A stretch of 40,694 nucleotides of DNA. Source: Deltaproteobacteria bacterium. Lineage in GTDB: Bacteria > Myxococcota_A > Polyangia > Polyangiales > Polyangiaceae. Below, one piece after another: positions 31,681 to 40,487 of this stretch (position 1 is its first letter; every line of letters starts with the position of its first letter). Below the pieces are notes generated by a model that was given only the letters and a program-made list of their open reading frames with translations, was not told the DNA's origin and did no database searches. Position numbers and translations under genes: made by a program. The stretch lies in assembly GCA_003235365.1 (NCBI GenBank), contig QJWJ01000378.1, forward strand, positions 1 to 40,694, in the 5' to 3' direction.

Positions 31681-33075
31681 TCACGCCGCCGAGGGACGCG
31701 TCGTGTCAGGCTGATGTTCACTTGGCGCGGGAGCTCGAGGCCCGGCGGTGAAGAAGTAGACCGAACACGCGATCATGAGCAGCGCGATTGCTCGGCCGAG
31801 CGTCGCGAACAAGCCGGAACGCGTACGCTCGAGGCCGCGGCAATAGCCGAGGACAATGAGGGGAAGCGCCGAGAAGATGTGCCGAAAGTCCTCGTGAAAC
31901 TCGTTGGGGATGCGAAGGCGAAAGGCCACCAGGCACGCGAGCAGAGAGACGCCTGCCGCGACGTAGACGCGGTGCCGTTTCAACCAGCCAGTCGCACCCG
32001 GGAGTGCGCCCCACAGGCCGATGGCAATCAAGGCCAAGAGCAGCGCACTCATGACCAGTGCGACCGTCGTCGCTCGGGTGGCGGAGAAGTCTTCGCCCAG
32101 TGGCATCACGCCGAAGAGGACGGACTTCAAGAATCGATTGAGGAACGGGTCTGTGGGTACGGTCCCGACGTGGGACAGGAAATCGATCGGATGGAAGGAA
32201 AGGAAGCGAGCCCAGCTGTCCGGGATGGGCGGGACGTACCGCCCGCGGCAAGCCGGGCCGAGGATCGCGGAACACAGGAGGTCCGCTCCCTTGTGGTCAC
32301 GGAACCCGACGGCCAGTAACCCACACGAGGCAAAAACCACGGCGACCAGCGCGACCCGACCGGCGGCCGCCGGCTTTCGGTCACGTACCGAAAAGAAGCG
32401 CAGCAGAGCGAATGCCGCCACGACCAGGGCCACGGCGTAGCCCGACGCTTTGGTGAGCACCGCGAGCGCGGAGCTGGCCAGGGCCATCCCGAAGTCGCGC
32501 CCGCGCTCGTGTCGGTCCCACTTCGCGAGCCAATAGATTGCGGCCAAGATGAGCGGCGAGGCCAATGCGTCGTTGTGCACACGGATGGAGTGGATGATGC
32601 TCGTCGGCCAAAACGAGAGCAGCGCAGCCGCGAGCCACAGGCTCGAGGGGCGCTCGAGGCCGTCTCTGAGCATCGACAGAGAGACGACGACGAACGCGAA
32701 GAAGAGCAGGAGGGACAGCCACTGAAGCGAGATGTCGAACGGCAGCCAAGGCCCGGTGAGTCTGACCCATTGGGCACCCAAGAAATAGTAGAGCGGGGGG
32801 TGCTCGCAGACTCCGCAATCAGTGGCGCCGGGTATGCGGCTCTGATCGGCGATGAGGTGCACGTAGTCGATATGGGATGACCCATCGTAGTTGCGCTCAT
32901 CCGGCGTCGTGTACGACCAGTAGCGGATCGAGAGTGCCGCACCGAGGACGACGATGATCACCACGACCCAATCGAAGCCCAGTCGCCGCAGCACGGCGAT
33001 CTTCAGCCCCAGGGTAGCGACGAGCGCAATCCAGAGTCCGGTGGGTATGGCGCCAGAATCGAACACGAGCTCCAC
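31681..33075 (-). CDS. GT39-like membrane glycosyltransferase (ArnT/PMT-type fold)
   Basis: A 464-residue polytopic protein with about ten to twelve hydrophobic helices. The first periplasmic loop has DERNYDGSSHIDYVH and CEHPPLYYFLGA (about 60-100), matching the D-E...Y and HPPLYY signatures of family GT39/83-type (PMT_2) glycosyltransferases. These enzymes move a sugar from a lipid-phosphate donor to a protein or lipid A on the outer face of the membrane. The predicted start is the GTG at 33073-33075. The C-terminal end is a low-complexity Pro/Ala tail. It is isolated: no polysaccharide cluster surrounds it, so the acceptor is not predictable. Confidence is good for family, low for substrate. 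Confidence 0.75.
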   Translation of the reverse strand: MELVFDSGAIPTGLWIALVATLGLKIAVLRRLGFDWVVVIIVVLGAALSIRYWSYTTPDERNYDGSSHIDYVHLIADQSRIPGATDCGVCEHPPLYYFLGAQWVRLTGPWLPFDISLQWLSLLLFFAFVVVSLSMLRDGLERPSSLWLAAALLSFWPTSIIHSIRVHNDALASPLILAAIYWLAKWDRHERGRDFGMALASSALAVLTKASGYAVALVVAAFALLRFFSVRDRKPAAAGRVALVAVVFASCGLLAVGFRDHKGADLLCSAILGPACRGRYVPPIPDSWARFLSFHPIDFLSHVGTVPTDPFLNRFLKSVLFGVMPLGEDFSATRATTVALVMSALLLALIAIGLWGALPGATGWLKRHRVYVAAGVSLLACLVAFRLRIPNEFHEDFRHIFSALPLIVLGYCRGLERTRSGLFATLGRAIALLMIACSVYFFTAGPRAPAPSEHQPDTTRPSAA

Positions 33076-33240
33076 TTCTGCTCATAGGCGAACACCGGGT
33101 CATTTGCCATGCTAATCGACGGCACTCTCGCCACGCGCCTGAACCCAATCTGTTAACCTGATGCGTCGTGAGCCTCGACCCTCTCGGATGCGGTCGCCGA
33201 GCGCGGGCGGCAGGCCTTGGAATGGCCCGTCCGGTCCTCT

Positions 33241-34161
33241 TCATCGAGGCTGGCTATTGAGGCACGCTTCTTTGACGATATCCGCCACGAACTCACGGAA
33301 CCATTGGTGAGGCGGGTCATTCTGACTGCGGGCATGCCAAATCAGCTCGAGCGGCACGGCGGGAAGCGGTAGCGGGGGCTTTCGAGCCCTCAGAGGAAGC
33401 AGAGGCAGCATCGCTCGTGCGAGACCGCTAGGAGCCGTGAGCAATAGATCGGAGTGAGCGACCAAGAACGGCGCCACCACGAAGTGAGGTAGGGTCAGCG
33501 CCACACGGCGCTTCTTTCCCATGGAATCCAAAACCCCATCCACGACACCGCCCGGGGTGTTGCGAGGCGCGATCAAGACGTGTTCTGCTGCCAGGTAGGC
33601 ATCCAAATCCAAGCGACGACGCAAGGCTCGATGTCCGTCGCGCAGCAGCACCAGGAAGCCCTCCTCTCCCACGCGCTTGCGCACCAGGTGGGGTGTCGAA
33701 GGGAGTTGCCCGCCCACGACCAAGTCGACGCTTCCTCTGCTGAGTTCCAACGGAGCATCGAGCGTGGTCGTAACGACCCGCACCGTTACTCCGGGAGCCT
33801 CCTCGCGTAGGCGACGCAGTGCCGCCGAGAGAGCAACCAGCTCGCCATAGTCCGTCGTAGCAATCGTAAACTCGCGTCGAGCTGTCCGAGGGTCGAACTC
33901 GCGCTTCCGTGCGACGGAGTTCCAGACCGCTTCGAGAGCTTGAGTCAAGTGCGGTCCAATGTCCTCGGCGCGCTGCGTGAGGATCAGTCCCCCTTCACCG
34001 GGCACGAGCAGTTCATCGCCCAAGGCCTCGCGCAGTCGACGCAAGCGCTGGCTGGCCGCAGATTGGGTGATCCCGAGCTGCCTCGCGGCGCGGGTCACGT
34101 TTCTTTCGCGAAGGAACACCGGCAAGCAAGACAGTAGCGCAATATCGATGGGGCTGTGCAT
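33241..34161 (-). CDS. LysR-family transcriptional regulator
   Basis: A 306-residue LTTR. The N-terminal winged HTH (about 5-65) includes NVTRAARQLGITQSAASQRLRRLREALGDEL, diagnostic for the family. The rest is a periplasmic-binding-protein-like effector domain with the usual FTIATTDYGELV start and APSGLARAML late region. The start is the ATG at 34159-34161; an upstream GTG-like extension to 34179 adds six residues. It diverges from a gene for a probable outer-membrane protein with only 70 bp between starts, and an inverted repeat with the T-N11-A LTTR pattern overlaps its start codon, so it probably regulates the divergent pair and itself. The inducer is unknown. Confidence 0.9.
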   Translation of the reverse strand: MHSPIDIALLSCLPVFLRERNVTRAARQLGITQSAASQRLRRLREALGDELLVPGEGGLILTQRAEDIGPHLTQALEAVWNSVARKREFDPRTARREFTIATTDYGELVALSAALRRLREEAPGVTVRVVTTTLDAPLELSRGSVDLVVGGQLPSTPHLVRKRVGEEGFLVLLRDGHRALRRRLDLDAYLAAEHVLIAPRNTPGGVVDGVLDSMGKKRRVALTLPHFVVAPFLVAHSDLLLTAPSGLARAMLPLLPLRARKPPLPLPAVPLELIWHARSQNDPPHQWFREFVADIVKEACLNSQPR

Positions 34162-34174
34162 TAGCTGTACTAAT
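34160..34174. promoter_or_regulatory. Candidate LysR-type box attag-N5-ctaat
   Basis: A perfect 5-bp inverted repeat containing TTAGCTGTACTAA, which fits the T-N11-A consensus of LysR binding sites. It overlaps the LysR start codon and lies about 60 bp upstream of the divergent gene. The surrounding 60 bp is clearly more AT-rich than its neighbours, as a promoter would be. Confidence 0.4.
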
Positions 34175-34231
34175 ACCAAGAATAACCAGAAGTCGTTTCA
34201 CAACTACACGACTGCGCACCACGCTGCCCCC

Positions 34232-34990
34232 ATGATGAGTTCATGGATGCGACGAGGGCGCCATCGGAGCGCTCCTTCGACCCGAAGGCGACACACAGGG
34301 AGCTGCGTCGTGGTGCTTCTGAGCGTCTGTTGCGCGGGTATCGGCCGGGCACAGACTTCCCCCTCCGAAGGGGCAACGACAGCACGGCCTCCTGAGGGAA
34401 GCCTGGAGGCGTCTGCGCGGTGGGGCAACCTGCATCTCGGGGGAGCGCTGACTGGACGCCTGCGCTTTGCATCGAAGATGCAACTCGGTCTCAGCGTCGT
34501 CGGTTTGCGGCCGCGCAAGACCTTCATCGCGGGATACGAGACGAAGGAGGGCGTGGCCCTCGAGAGTCGGGTCTCCGCCCTGGGCGAGCTCGCTCACAGC
34601 GGTCCGCTCATCTTGGCGCTCGAGGGGAACCTCGGCGTTCGGCACCTGGGTGGTGCAATCCCCACCGTCCAGGGCTCGTCGTCGACGCGGCTCGTGAGCG
34701 AGCTCGGCTACTTGGCCCACGTGGTGTGGAGCGATCGAGTCGTGACGCGTCTGGGGCCAACGATAGGTTTCGACTACGAGCTGGCCCCAACGTTTGATGT
34801 CGCCAGCCTCTCCCAACTGCTCACGGTGGGTGGCAGCTTCTTTGCCACGAAGCACATTGCCATCGCCTTCGATTTCGAAGCGGGGGGAAGCTACGGGTTC
34901 GACGGGAACAACGAGAAGTTCATCTTTCGCGGCAACTTGGGTCTTGTGTGGCGCCCCGCTGGGGCTCAGAGCGATTGGGTAGTATTCTGA
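34232..34990 (+). CDS. Probable outer-membrane beta-barrel protein
   Basis: A 252-residue exported protein. The N-terminus is Arg-rich with a hydrophobic segment (SCVVVLLSVCCAGIG) ending RAQ, a Sec signal. The mature part has alternating polar/nonpolar strands with many Gly and aromatic residues (LRFASKMQLGLSVVGL, IAIAFDFEAGGSYGFDG) and ends in VWRPAGAQSDWVVF, the C-terminal aromatic that outer-membrane barrel proteins use for assembly. Starts at 34232, 34235 or 34247 are all possible; no strong ribosome binding site is visible. Its TGA overlaps the ATG of the next gene, which looks like a paralogue in style. Divergent from, and likely controlled by, the LysR gene. Specific function unknown. 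Confidence 0.65.
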   Translation: MMSSWMRRGRHRSAPSTRRRHTGSCVVVLLSVCCAGIGRAQTSPSEGATTARPPEGSLEASARWGNLHLGGALTGRLRFASKMQLGLSVVGLRPRKTFIAGYETKEGVALESRVSALGELAHSGPLILALEGNLGVRHLGGAIPTVQGSSSTRLVSELGYLAHVVWSDRVVTRLGPTIGFDYELAPTFDVASLSQLLTVGGSFFATKHIAIAFDFEAGGSYGFDGNNEKFIFRGNLGLVWRPAGAQSDWVVF

Positions 34991-35748
34991 TGAACGAGAG
35001 AATGATGCAGCCCGTTGTGGCATTTGTGCTCGTCGCATCCTGGGTAGCGACGGCACAGGGCCAATCTCGTGCGATGGGTACCGCGAGCCAGGTTGACCAG
35101 AGCGCGACTGCCGCGGCTGCTTGGCGAGCGAGCGCGAGTCCAAGCGAAGACATCCCGGTAGGAACGTTCGTTTCGGTCTCTTGGCGGGGACTGGCGCTGG
35201 CCAAGCACCTTTCTCACGGTCCGGCCTTCTCCGCAGGTGCCACCTTCCAAAATGGACTGTTCCGGGTGGGCCTCGCCGGCTTCGGACGCCCGGGGCCCAT
35301 CAATCCAAGGACCTTCTCGGTTCAATCTGCCAACGGTACGGATTACAAGGACGCCTCAACCCTCACTCTGCGCTCCGATGGTGGGTTCGTTGGCGTGCAT
35401 ATGGCTCTTGCGTTCGACCTGCCCGAAGCTCGATGGCTCTCCGTGGTTCTCCCTGTGACGGTGGGACAAGCGGCCTTTGGGTACTATCTCTTTGGCGACG
35501 ATCGCGACACGCCGGACGGACGTCCCGTCTCTGCGTGGGAGAACGAGCTTCTGGACGCTCGGGATTCGTCCGCGAGTCTTGGAGTCGAGGTGGGTTTGCA
35601 ACTTGGAGTCAACCTGCCAAGCCAATCTTGGCTCCGGCCGTTCATCTCGGTCCACTACCTGTGGACGCCGGGGTACGATGCCTACGTCTCCAGTTCCTAT
35701 GCTGGGCCGTCCGTCTCGTTGGGGCTCGAGCTGGGCTACGGGCTCTGA
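34990..35748 (+). CDS. Second probable outer-membrane beta-barrel protein
   Basis: A 252-residue exported protein starting MNERMMQPVVAFVLVASWVATAQG, a good signal peptide. The ATG at 34990 overlaps the previous TGA (TGATG); an ATG at 35002 or 35005 with GAGAG just upstream is also possible. The mature part alternates polar and hydrophobic residues in strands (FVSVSWRGLALAKHL, VGLQLGVNLPSQSW, SVSLGLELGYGL) and ends in a Gly-rich beta strand, matching an 8- to 12-stranded barrel. The tandem, overlapping arrangement and equal length (252 aa each) with the previous gene suggest an old duplication or a two-protein complex, but I see no strong residue identity. No enzyme motif. Confidence 0.65.
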   Translation: MNERMMQPVVAFVLVASWVATAQGQSRAMGTASQVDQSATAAAAWRASASPSEDIPVGTFVSVSWRGLALAKHLSHGPAFSAGATFQNGLFRVGLAGFGRPGPINPRTFSVQSANGTDYKDASTLTLRSDGGFVGVHMALAFDLPEARWLSVVLPVTVGQAAFGYYLFGDDRDTPDGRPVSAWENELLDARDSSASLGVEVGLQLGVNLPSQSWLRPFISVHYLWTPGYDAYVSSSYAGPSVSLGLELGYGL

Positions 35749-35865
35749 ATCTGGTTCCGAGAGCGGACCGCCATTGGGGTTCGATCGGGCAGACGGACAC
35801 TCCGATGAGCCGTCACAGCCGCTGACGGCCGAGAGCTCGGGCATTGCGATGGTTGACCCGGTGCT

Positions 35866-36801
35866 TCAGAAGCGGTGGATCAGGGTTGCGCCGCGACCGG
35901 TGGGTAGAACGATAGTCGTGGGCGCAGCCACTGCGGTGTCTCCGTCGGCGGGATCGTCGTAGAACTCCCCAAACCAGTTCTCGTGCATGCCGTAGATCAG
36001 CGTCGAGACTCCCGCCCCTACCGCGGATCCCACGGTCACGTCGAGTACGTCATGACGATGGTCGTCGAGCCGCGTGTAGGCCACGTAGGAGGCCAAGCCG
36101 AAGGTGCTGAGTATTGCCGGGACTTTCCACAAGAGGTGACGGGCTTCATTCGTGGCGACGTTGTTGAGCAGGAACCAATTGAAGTACGTTGCTTGGCTGA
36201 AGGCCGTGGACGCGTGCCCGGACCAGAAGGACATGCGGTCATTCGCGTCGAGCGGTCCGCCTTCGCGTTCTACCTGATCGTAGTAGGGGCGCTTCTTGCC
36301 AGTGCTCAGCTTTGCCAGTGTCGTCAGCAATGGTGTGGCCACAAGCGACGTTTCCAGGAAGCCCTTGGCATGCCGGTAGGAAGCGTGGTTCAGCCAACCT
36401 CGATCGTTGGGCAGCAGCGCAACCGCCGCCCAGAGGGTCACCCCGCCGATGTAAAAGGACTTGGAGGGGACCGCCGACTCGCGGTCCTCTTCTGGGCCCC
36501 AAGTCTTCTGTTTTGTCGGCAGAAGCGGCTTCGAGGGCCAGGGATCCATGTTGTCCAGGACGAAACCATCCACGACGTAGAGCCCTGCTGCGATACTCCA
36601 CTCCAGGGTTTCTCGAAGTGCCGTGGTGCCGCGCATTGGATCATAGTAGTAGACGCGAGGCGGCGAAGCGGATTCTTCGGGGGGCGCCAGCTGTTGTGCT
36701 TGCGCCGAGGCCGCGACGAGGAGTGAGGCGAGGGTTACTGTTACGAGGAGAATGAGCGCTGGGCGACACTGAAAAGGGATACGTAGGACGACTCGATCCA
36801 T
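35866..36801 (-). CDS. Exported PAP2-family phosphatase
   Basis: A 311-residue protein with a signal peptide ending AQAQQ. The PAP2 signature is complete: KKRPYYD (motif KxxxxxxRP region, about 170), SFWSGHAS (the PSGH-type motif, with the catalytic histidine), and YTRLDDHRHDVLD (motif R....HxxxD, the second histidine as nucleophile). Several hydrophobic helices between the motifs make the usual membrane bundle. Members dephosphorylate lipid phosphates such as undecaprenyl diphosphate or phosphatidylglycerol phosphate. The signal peptide plus the many charged N-terminal residues suggest an outer-face or outer-membrane location. Convergent with the outer-membrane protein pair; 118 bp between stops. 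Substrate not predictable. Confidence 0.82.
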   Translation of the reverse strand: MDRVVLRIPFQCRPALILLVTVTLASLLVAASAQAQQLAPPEESASPPRVYYYDPMRGTTALRETLEWSIAAGLYVVDGFVLDNMDPWPSKPLLPTKQKTWGPEEDRESAVPSKSFYIGGVTLWAAVALLPNDRGWLNHASYRHAKGFLETSLVATPLLTTLAKLSTGKKRPYYDQVEREGGPLDANDRMSFWSGHASTAFSQATYFNWFLLNNVATNEARHLLWKVPAILSTFGLASYVAYTRLDDHRHDVLDVTVGSAVGAGVSTLIYGMHENWFGEFYDDPADGDTAVAAPTTIVLPTGRGATLIHRF

Positions 36802-37081
36802 GGCGGGGTCTTGGAAGTTTCGGTCCCGAGTGACCGTTTCCCACCACTGTAGAGTCTAGCGGGAGGTCGGTCTTGACGTGGTGCGACACGAGCATTGTCC
36901 CAACGCGTCGCCGCTGACTGGTGCTCGGAATCCGGGCTTTCCCAAGCGCCTGTCCACACCGTGAGTCCTCCTGTTCGCAGGGGCTTTGCGCAGGCGCCTC
37001 GTTCCCGGCGCGCTCGAGGTTCACGCGGATCTGCTGAGGGCTTGTTTCGGACAGCGAAGGAGGCTGCCTGCCCAGTGCTCG

Positions 37082-38128
37082 TTACTGTTGGCGCAAGCGG
37101 GCTCGATACGTGCCGGGGGATTGCCCGGTCCAGCGCCGAAAGGCACGATTGAACGAAGCTTGTTCGGAGAAACCGCACAAGATCGCGACGTCAGCGAGTG
37201 TCAACCTCGGGTGCCGCAAGAGTGCCGTCGCCGTCGTTTGGCGCACTTGATCCAATAGCACCGTTGGCGTGGTTCCGAGGGCCCTGAGTTTGCGCTGCAA
37301 AGTGCGTGGGGTGAGGTCCATTCGCGCGGCAATCGCTTCGGTCGTCGGCGGCTCGAGCTCGCTCAACAAGTCCGATATGGCCTTCGAGGCTTGGGCCACG
37401 CAGTCGCCAACCGAGGGCAGTTCCTGAGCTCTGGTTTCGGCGAGCTGTTCCAGCAGAGCGGAGAGCTCCGTACTGCCCTGCCTCAGAGGTGTCTCCAAGA
37501 GTTCCCGTTTGAAGCGGAAACCATCGGCGTTGGCGCCAAAGCGCACGGTCGTCTGGAAAACTCGCGCGTATTCGGCCTGCAGCCCACGAGCCTCGTGGCG
37601 AAAGAACACTTCGTCCAGCGTCCACGGCGCGACCGTTGCTTGGGCATAGAAGAGATGCGGGACCGCGACACAGTAGTCGACGTCCTCGGGGCAGCGTGCG
37701 TATTGACTCTGAGCGTGGCGCAGTAGTGTGGCGGAAGAGCCCTCGATCACGAGCTCATAGCGCATCCCATCGGCGAGGAGTCTGAAGAACCGCTCCAGGC
37801 GGCGCGCGGAGATGAGAACAGTGGGGCTGGTCAGGCAGAGGTGGCTCAGCAGCTCGAAGGCATTGAGATCGGTCTCCTCGGCAACGTGTAGCCCGAGGGC
37901 CGGGTCCTCAGCACATCGGGCCGCTTCCGTCCAGAAACCCTCGAAGGACGAGCACTCAAACCGCAGTTCCGGATCCGAGTAGACCGTGGGCTCGAAGCCC
38001 CAACGCCTGACGAATTCGCCGAAATCGAGACCATGCCGACCGAAGTAGGCCATGAGCGGATAGTGTGAGCGAATGGACTGAGTAGGCTGTGGATCGGAGG
38101 GAGAACCTGCGGGGCGCCGATTGGGCAT
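37082..38128 (-). CDS. AraC-family regulator with arabinose-binding-like N-terminal domain
   Basis: A 348-residue regulator. The N-terminal ~200 residues resemble the AraC-type ligand-binding domain of the OruR/ArgR-like group (EGFWTEAARCAEDPALGLHVAE, FFRLLADGMRYEL). The C-terminal double HTH (about 250-345) has ATTEAIAARMDLTPRTLQRKLR-like first and LTLADVAILCGFSEQASFNRAFRRWTGQSPGTYR second recognition regions, the strongest AraC signature. The ATG at 38126-38128 is preferred over one at 38152. It diverges from the lipoprotein at 38605, 476 bp away, and is same-strand with the PAP2 gene (about 280 bp apart); its target is not evident. Confidence 0.85.
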   Translation of the reverse strand: MPNRRPAGSPSDPQPTQSIRSHYPLMAYFGRHGLDFGEFVRRWGFEPTVYSDPELRFECSSFEGFWTEAARCAEDPALGLHVAEETDLNAFELLSHLCLTSPTVLISARRLERFFRLLADGMRYELVIEGSSATLLRHAQSQYARCPEDVDYCVAVPHLFYAQATVAPWTLDEVFFRHEARGLQAEYARVFQTTVRFGANADGFRFKRELLETPLRQGSTELSALLEQLAETRAQELPSVGDCVAQASKAISDLLSELEPPTTEAIAARMDLTPRTLQRKLRALGTTPTVLLDQVRQTTATALLRHPRLTLADVAILCGFSEQASFNRAFRRWTGQSPGTYRARLRQQ

Positions 38129-38604
38129 TGGAGCGGCAGCGTGGCACCCCAATCGCGGTGCTTCAACTCAGGGGGGGCGCATTCGACACCGGCGCTCCTC
38201 AATGCCCCAAGGAGCAGATGGCGCTGTTGTCCGCTCTTCCGTCACGCGGGGCGGCACCCTCTGCGTCACGACCTCCGACTGTCACCGCCCCTGGACGACT
38301 TGCACCCCGCAAACCTGGTGGTACCGATCGCCAGTGCGACGGTCACCAGACGCCGTTGGTGTACCATGGCTGTCGTTTTCACCCGTCTTGGAATTCTTCG
38401 GCATTGGGCCGCGTTCCGGAACTCGACCCGAAAAAGCTTCAGTCAAATCAAACGTTAACCATTTGCGGTTCAACGCGCACACTGGGGTGGAAGAGCGGAC
38501 CGGCGAAACCCCGCCCGGTTCTCGCCGCGTTGCACCGACGGAAGGAACGGTTTGCAGGCGAAATTCACCATGGATCCGGCACCGCAACCTGTCATCATTG
38601 GCGA
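38129..38604. other. Divergent intergenic region, about 476 bp
   Basis: It lies between the AraC-type regulator and the cysteine-rich lipoprotein. The 60 bp around 38440-38470 (tcaaatcaaacgttaacc) are AT-rich relative to the rest, a likely promoter region for the lipoprotein gene. Several open frames pass through, none with coding signs. Confidence 0.35.
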
Positions 38605-39588
38605 ATGATACGTCGGTATGCCTGGGCAATGGGTACGATGGCCATCTGCGTGGGTCTGTGGTCTTGTGGCGGTCAGTCATCAGCGGGTGACACTCAGAAA
38701 GCAACGGGCGAGGGCAACGACGAGTCCAAGCCGACGTCAAAGGACGACGGTAGTCGATCGCCCGAATCGCGCCCGGACGGCGGCGGTTCATCCGAAACCC
38801 GACCCGTGGAAACCACGCCGTCCACGCCGAACGGAACCACCCCTGAAGGGCCAGCTTCTCAGCCGCCCGCTCCGCTGGCGTCGGAGCCTGCTGAACCGAC
38901 GCCCAAGCCTGCTGACAGGCCTGTCGTCCCGGGAGCACAGCCGAGTTCCAGCGCAGCGCCCGATCCCACGCCCAGACCGGAATGTCCGGGTGCTTGCGCC
39001 GTGTCAGCGATCTGCAATCTGTGTGACGACGGATCTTGTGCTGTTCCGTCGGTGTCCTGCAACGACGACGGATCGTGTGGATCGACCACTTGGACTTGTC
39101 CTGAAGGTCAACCTGCCCAGCCTTCCGAGCCTGGTCCAGTTCCGACCTTCGATCCCGCACCCGCTTCGTCGAACTGGGAGATGCCGTGTGAAGGGAAGGC
39201 GTGTGGCGATCCGTGCAACAGTTGTCCGCCCGATGCGGTGTGTTTGGTAGGGCCAGGCCTTTGTGATGCGCGCGGCGCGTGTGTTCAAGTCGATCCGGCC
39301 TGTAGCGAGAGTGGCACCACGCCAGGTTGTATCACTGATAGCGAGTGTTCCGCCCCTGCAGGCTGTGTGAAGTGCAGCAACGGCGCCGAGTGGTGTCCAG
39401 AACCGAGGTGTGTCGAGGGCGTCTGTGGCACGAGCCCCAATCTGTGTCCGGAGGGCTACCAGCCTTGCGCTGGGCACGAGGACGGCGACACCTGCACCGA
39501 GTGCTCGCCCCTCGACGACGAATGCGTTGAACCAGCGGGTACGAGGATCTGCGACGAAGGCAGCTGCATCCTCGTCACCGCTCGCTAG
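38605..39588 (+). CDS. Cysteine-rich lipoprotein with disordered linker
   Basis: A 327-residue lipoprotein: MIRRYAWAMGTMAICVGLWSCGG, lipid cysteine at about 21, then a long Ser/Thr/Pro/Glu linker to about 120, then a body with about 30 cysteines in short loops (CNLCDDGSC, CNDDGSCGS, CGDPCNSCPPDAVC, CSAPAGCVKC). The cysteine spacing is regular but matches no family I can name. The body looks like a disulfide-rich surface domain, similar in style to the lipoproteins at 4407 and 25841. Start at the ATG at 38605; an ATG at 38629 (MGTMAIC) would give a shorter signal. No strong ribosome binding site. A terminator-like hairpin follows 30 bp after the stop. Confidence 0.7.
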   Translation: MIRRYAWAMGTMAICVGLWSCGGQSSAGDTQKATGEGNDESKPTSKDDGSRSPESRPDGGGSSETRPVETTPSTPNGTTPEGPASQPPAPLASEPAEPTPKPADRPVVPGAQPSSSAAPDPTPRPECPGACAVSAICNLCDDGSCAVPSVSCNDDGSCGSTTWTCPEGQPAQPSEPGPVPTFDPAPASSNWEMPCEGKACGDPCNSCPPDAVCLVGPGLCDARGACVQVDPACSESGTTPGCITDSECSAPAGCVKCSNGAEWCPEPRCVEGVCGTSPNLCPEGYQPCAGHEDGDTCTECSPLDDECVEPAGTRICDEGSCILVTAR

Positions 39589-39617
39589 ACAGACCGTTCA
39601 GCCCACGATACACGCAA

Positions 39618-39663
39618 CCGCCCCGAGAGACACCCAGCTTCAGCCGGGCGTTTTTCGGGGCGG
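39618..39663 (+). terminator. Intrinsic terminator-like hairpin after the Cys-rich lipoprotein
   Basis: ccgccccga (39618-39626) and tcggggcgg (39655-39663) form a 9-bp outer stem, with an imperfect inner stem and a ttttt run at 39651-39655. It lies 30 bp after the stop on the + strand and just before the convergent minus-strand gene. Confidence 0.6.
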
Positions 39664-39761
39664 CATTCGGTTCACGCTTGCTGGGGCGGCCAACTCTGAA
39701 CCGGTCGCAGTCTCCCTGTCGAGGCACTAGTGTCCTGGGAGCCACCCCGTCGCGGCGCTAT

Positions 39762-40460
39762 TCAGTCCTTCTGTTTGTTTTCACTGGGCGCAGTGAATAT
39801 CAAGCCCGTGTCGAGGTCAGGGTGGTGCGAATCAGGCAGCACGGGGTTTTCGACTGCGTCTCGCACCGTCGCGAACGTTGGCGCCTCGACTGCCTCAGGC
39901 GCGGGCGCCGCCCCAGTTCGTGCTTCCCCCGTCCGATCCGAGTCGGGTTTGCGAGCTGCAGGGTCGAACGCGGGATCTGCGGGCGCAGCGAAAACCAGAC
40001 CGGTATCTCGGGACCTCGGCGCCGCTTCTCCCGGCTTGGGGGGAGGGAGTTCGGCCGGGATCTCCAATTGCTCGCGGCTGGTCACAGGACCGTCGGTGGT
40101 CTCGTCCTGCGGTTCTTCTGTCAAGCCGTCTTCGGTTGGTCGTTCAACGTCCCATTCCTCCGTATCCGTCGGCTTCAGGTCGCCAACCAATTCGTTGGTC
40201 ACGGTGCGCGACGGGACACTGGTTACCGGCTTTTCGTTCGCGACGACGTTGGACGACGCTTCCTGCGACTCGTTCTCTCCATCGAGCGGTGCGCGGGACT
40301 CACCGAGCGTGTGTCGCTCGTGTTGCGGCGATTCGTCCGATACGACGAATCGCCACGTAACAGCCGCTACCAGTGCAGAACCCAGCACTGCAACGCCGAT
40401 GGACGCGCTCATCCAACCGGTGGGCGCGACAGCAGACCGTTTTGGTTGGCTCGTGGTCAT
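39762..40460 (-). CDS. Single-pass membrane protein with a duplicated DTGLxFxAP motif, unknown function
   Basis: A 232-residue protein not recognised as a known family. It has one membrane segment (about 18-40, SASIGVAVLGSALVAAVTWRFVV) after a short basic N-terminus, then a long, acidic, Pro/Thr/Glu-rich, probably disordered region. Two near-copies of a short motif stand out, DTGLVFAAP (152-160) and DTGLIFTAP (217-225), the second at the very C-terminus. It lies 27 bp downstream of the copper amine oxidase gene on the same strand, so the two are probably co-transcribed; it might anchor or assist that enzyme, but this is a guess. The composition fits an envelope linker protein more than an enzyme. 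Confidence 0.55.
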   Translation of the reverse strand: MTTSQPKRSAVAPTGWMSASIGVAVLGSALVAAVTWRFVVSDESPQHERHTLGESRAPLDGENESQEASSNVVANEKPVTSVPSRTVTNELVGDLKPTDTEEWDVERPTEDGLTEEPQDETTDGPVTSREQLEIPAELPPPKPGEAAPRSRDTGLVFAAPADPAFDPAARKPDSDRTGEARTGAAPAPEAVEAPTFATVRDAVENPVLPDSHHPDLDTGLIFTAPSENKQKD

Positions 40461-40487
40461 ACCTGGTTCGATACCGCGGTTCGGGCG

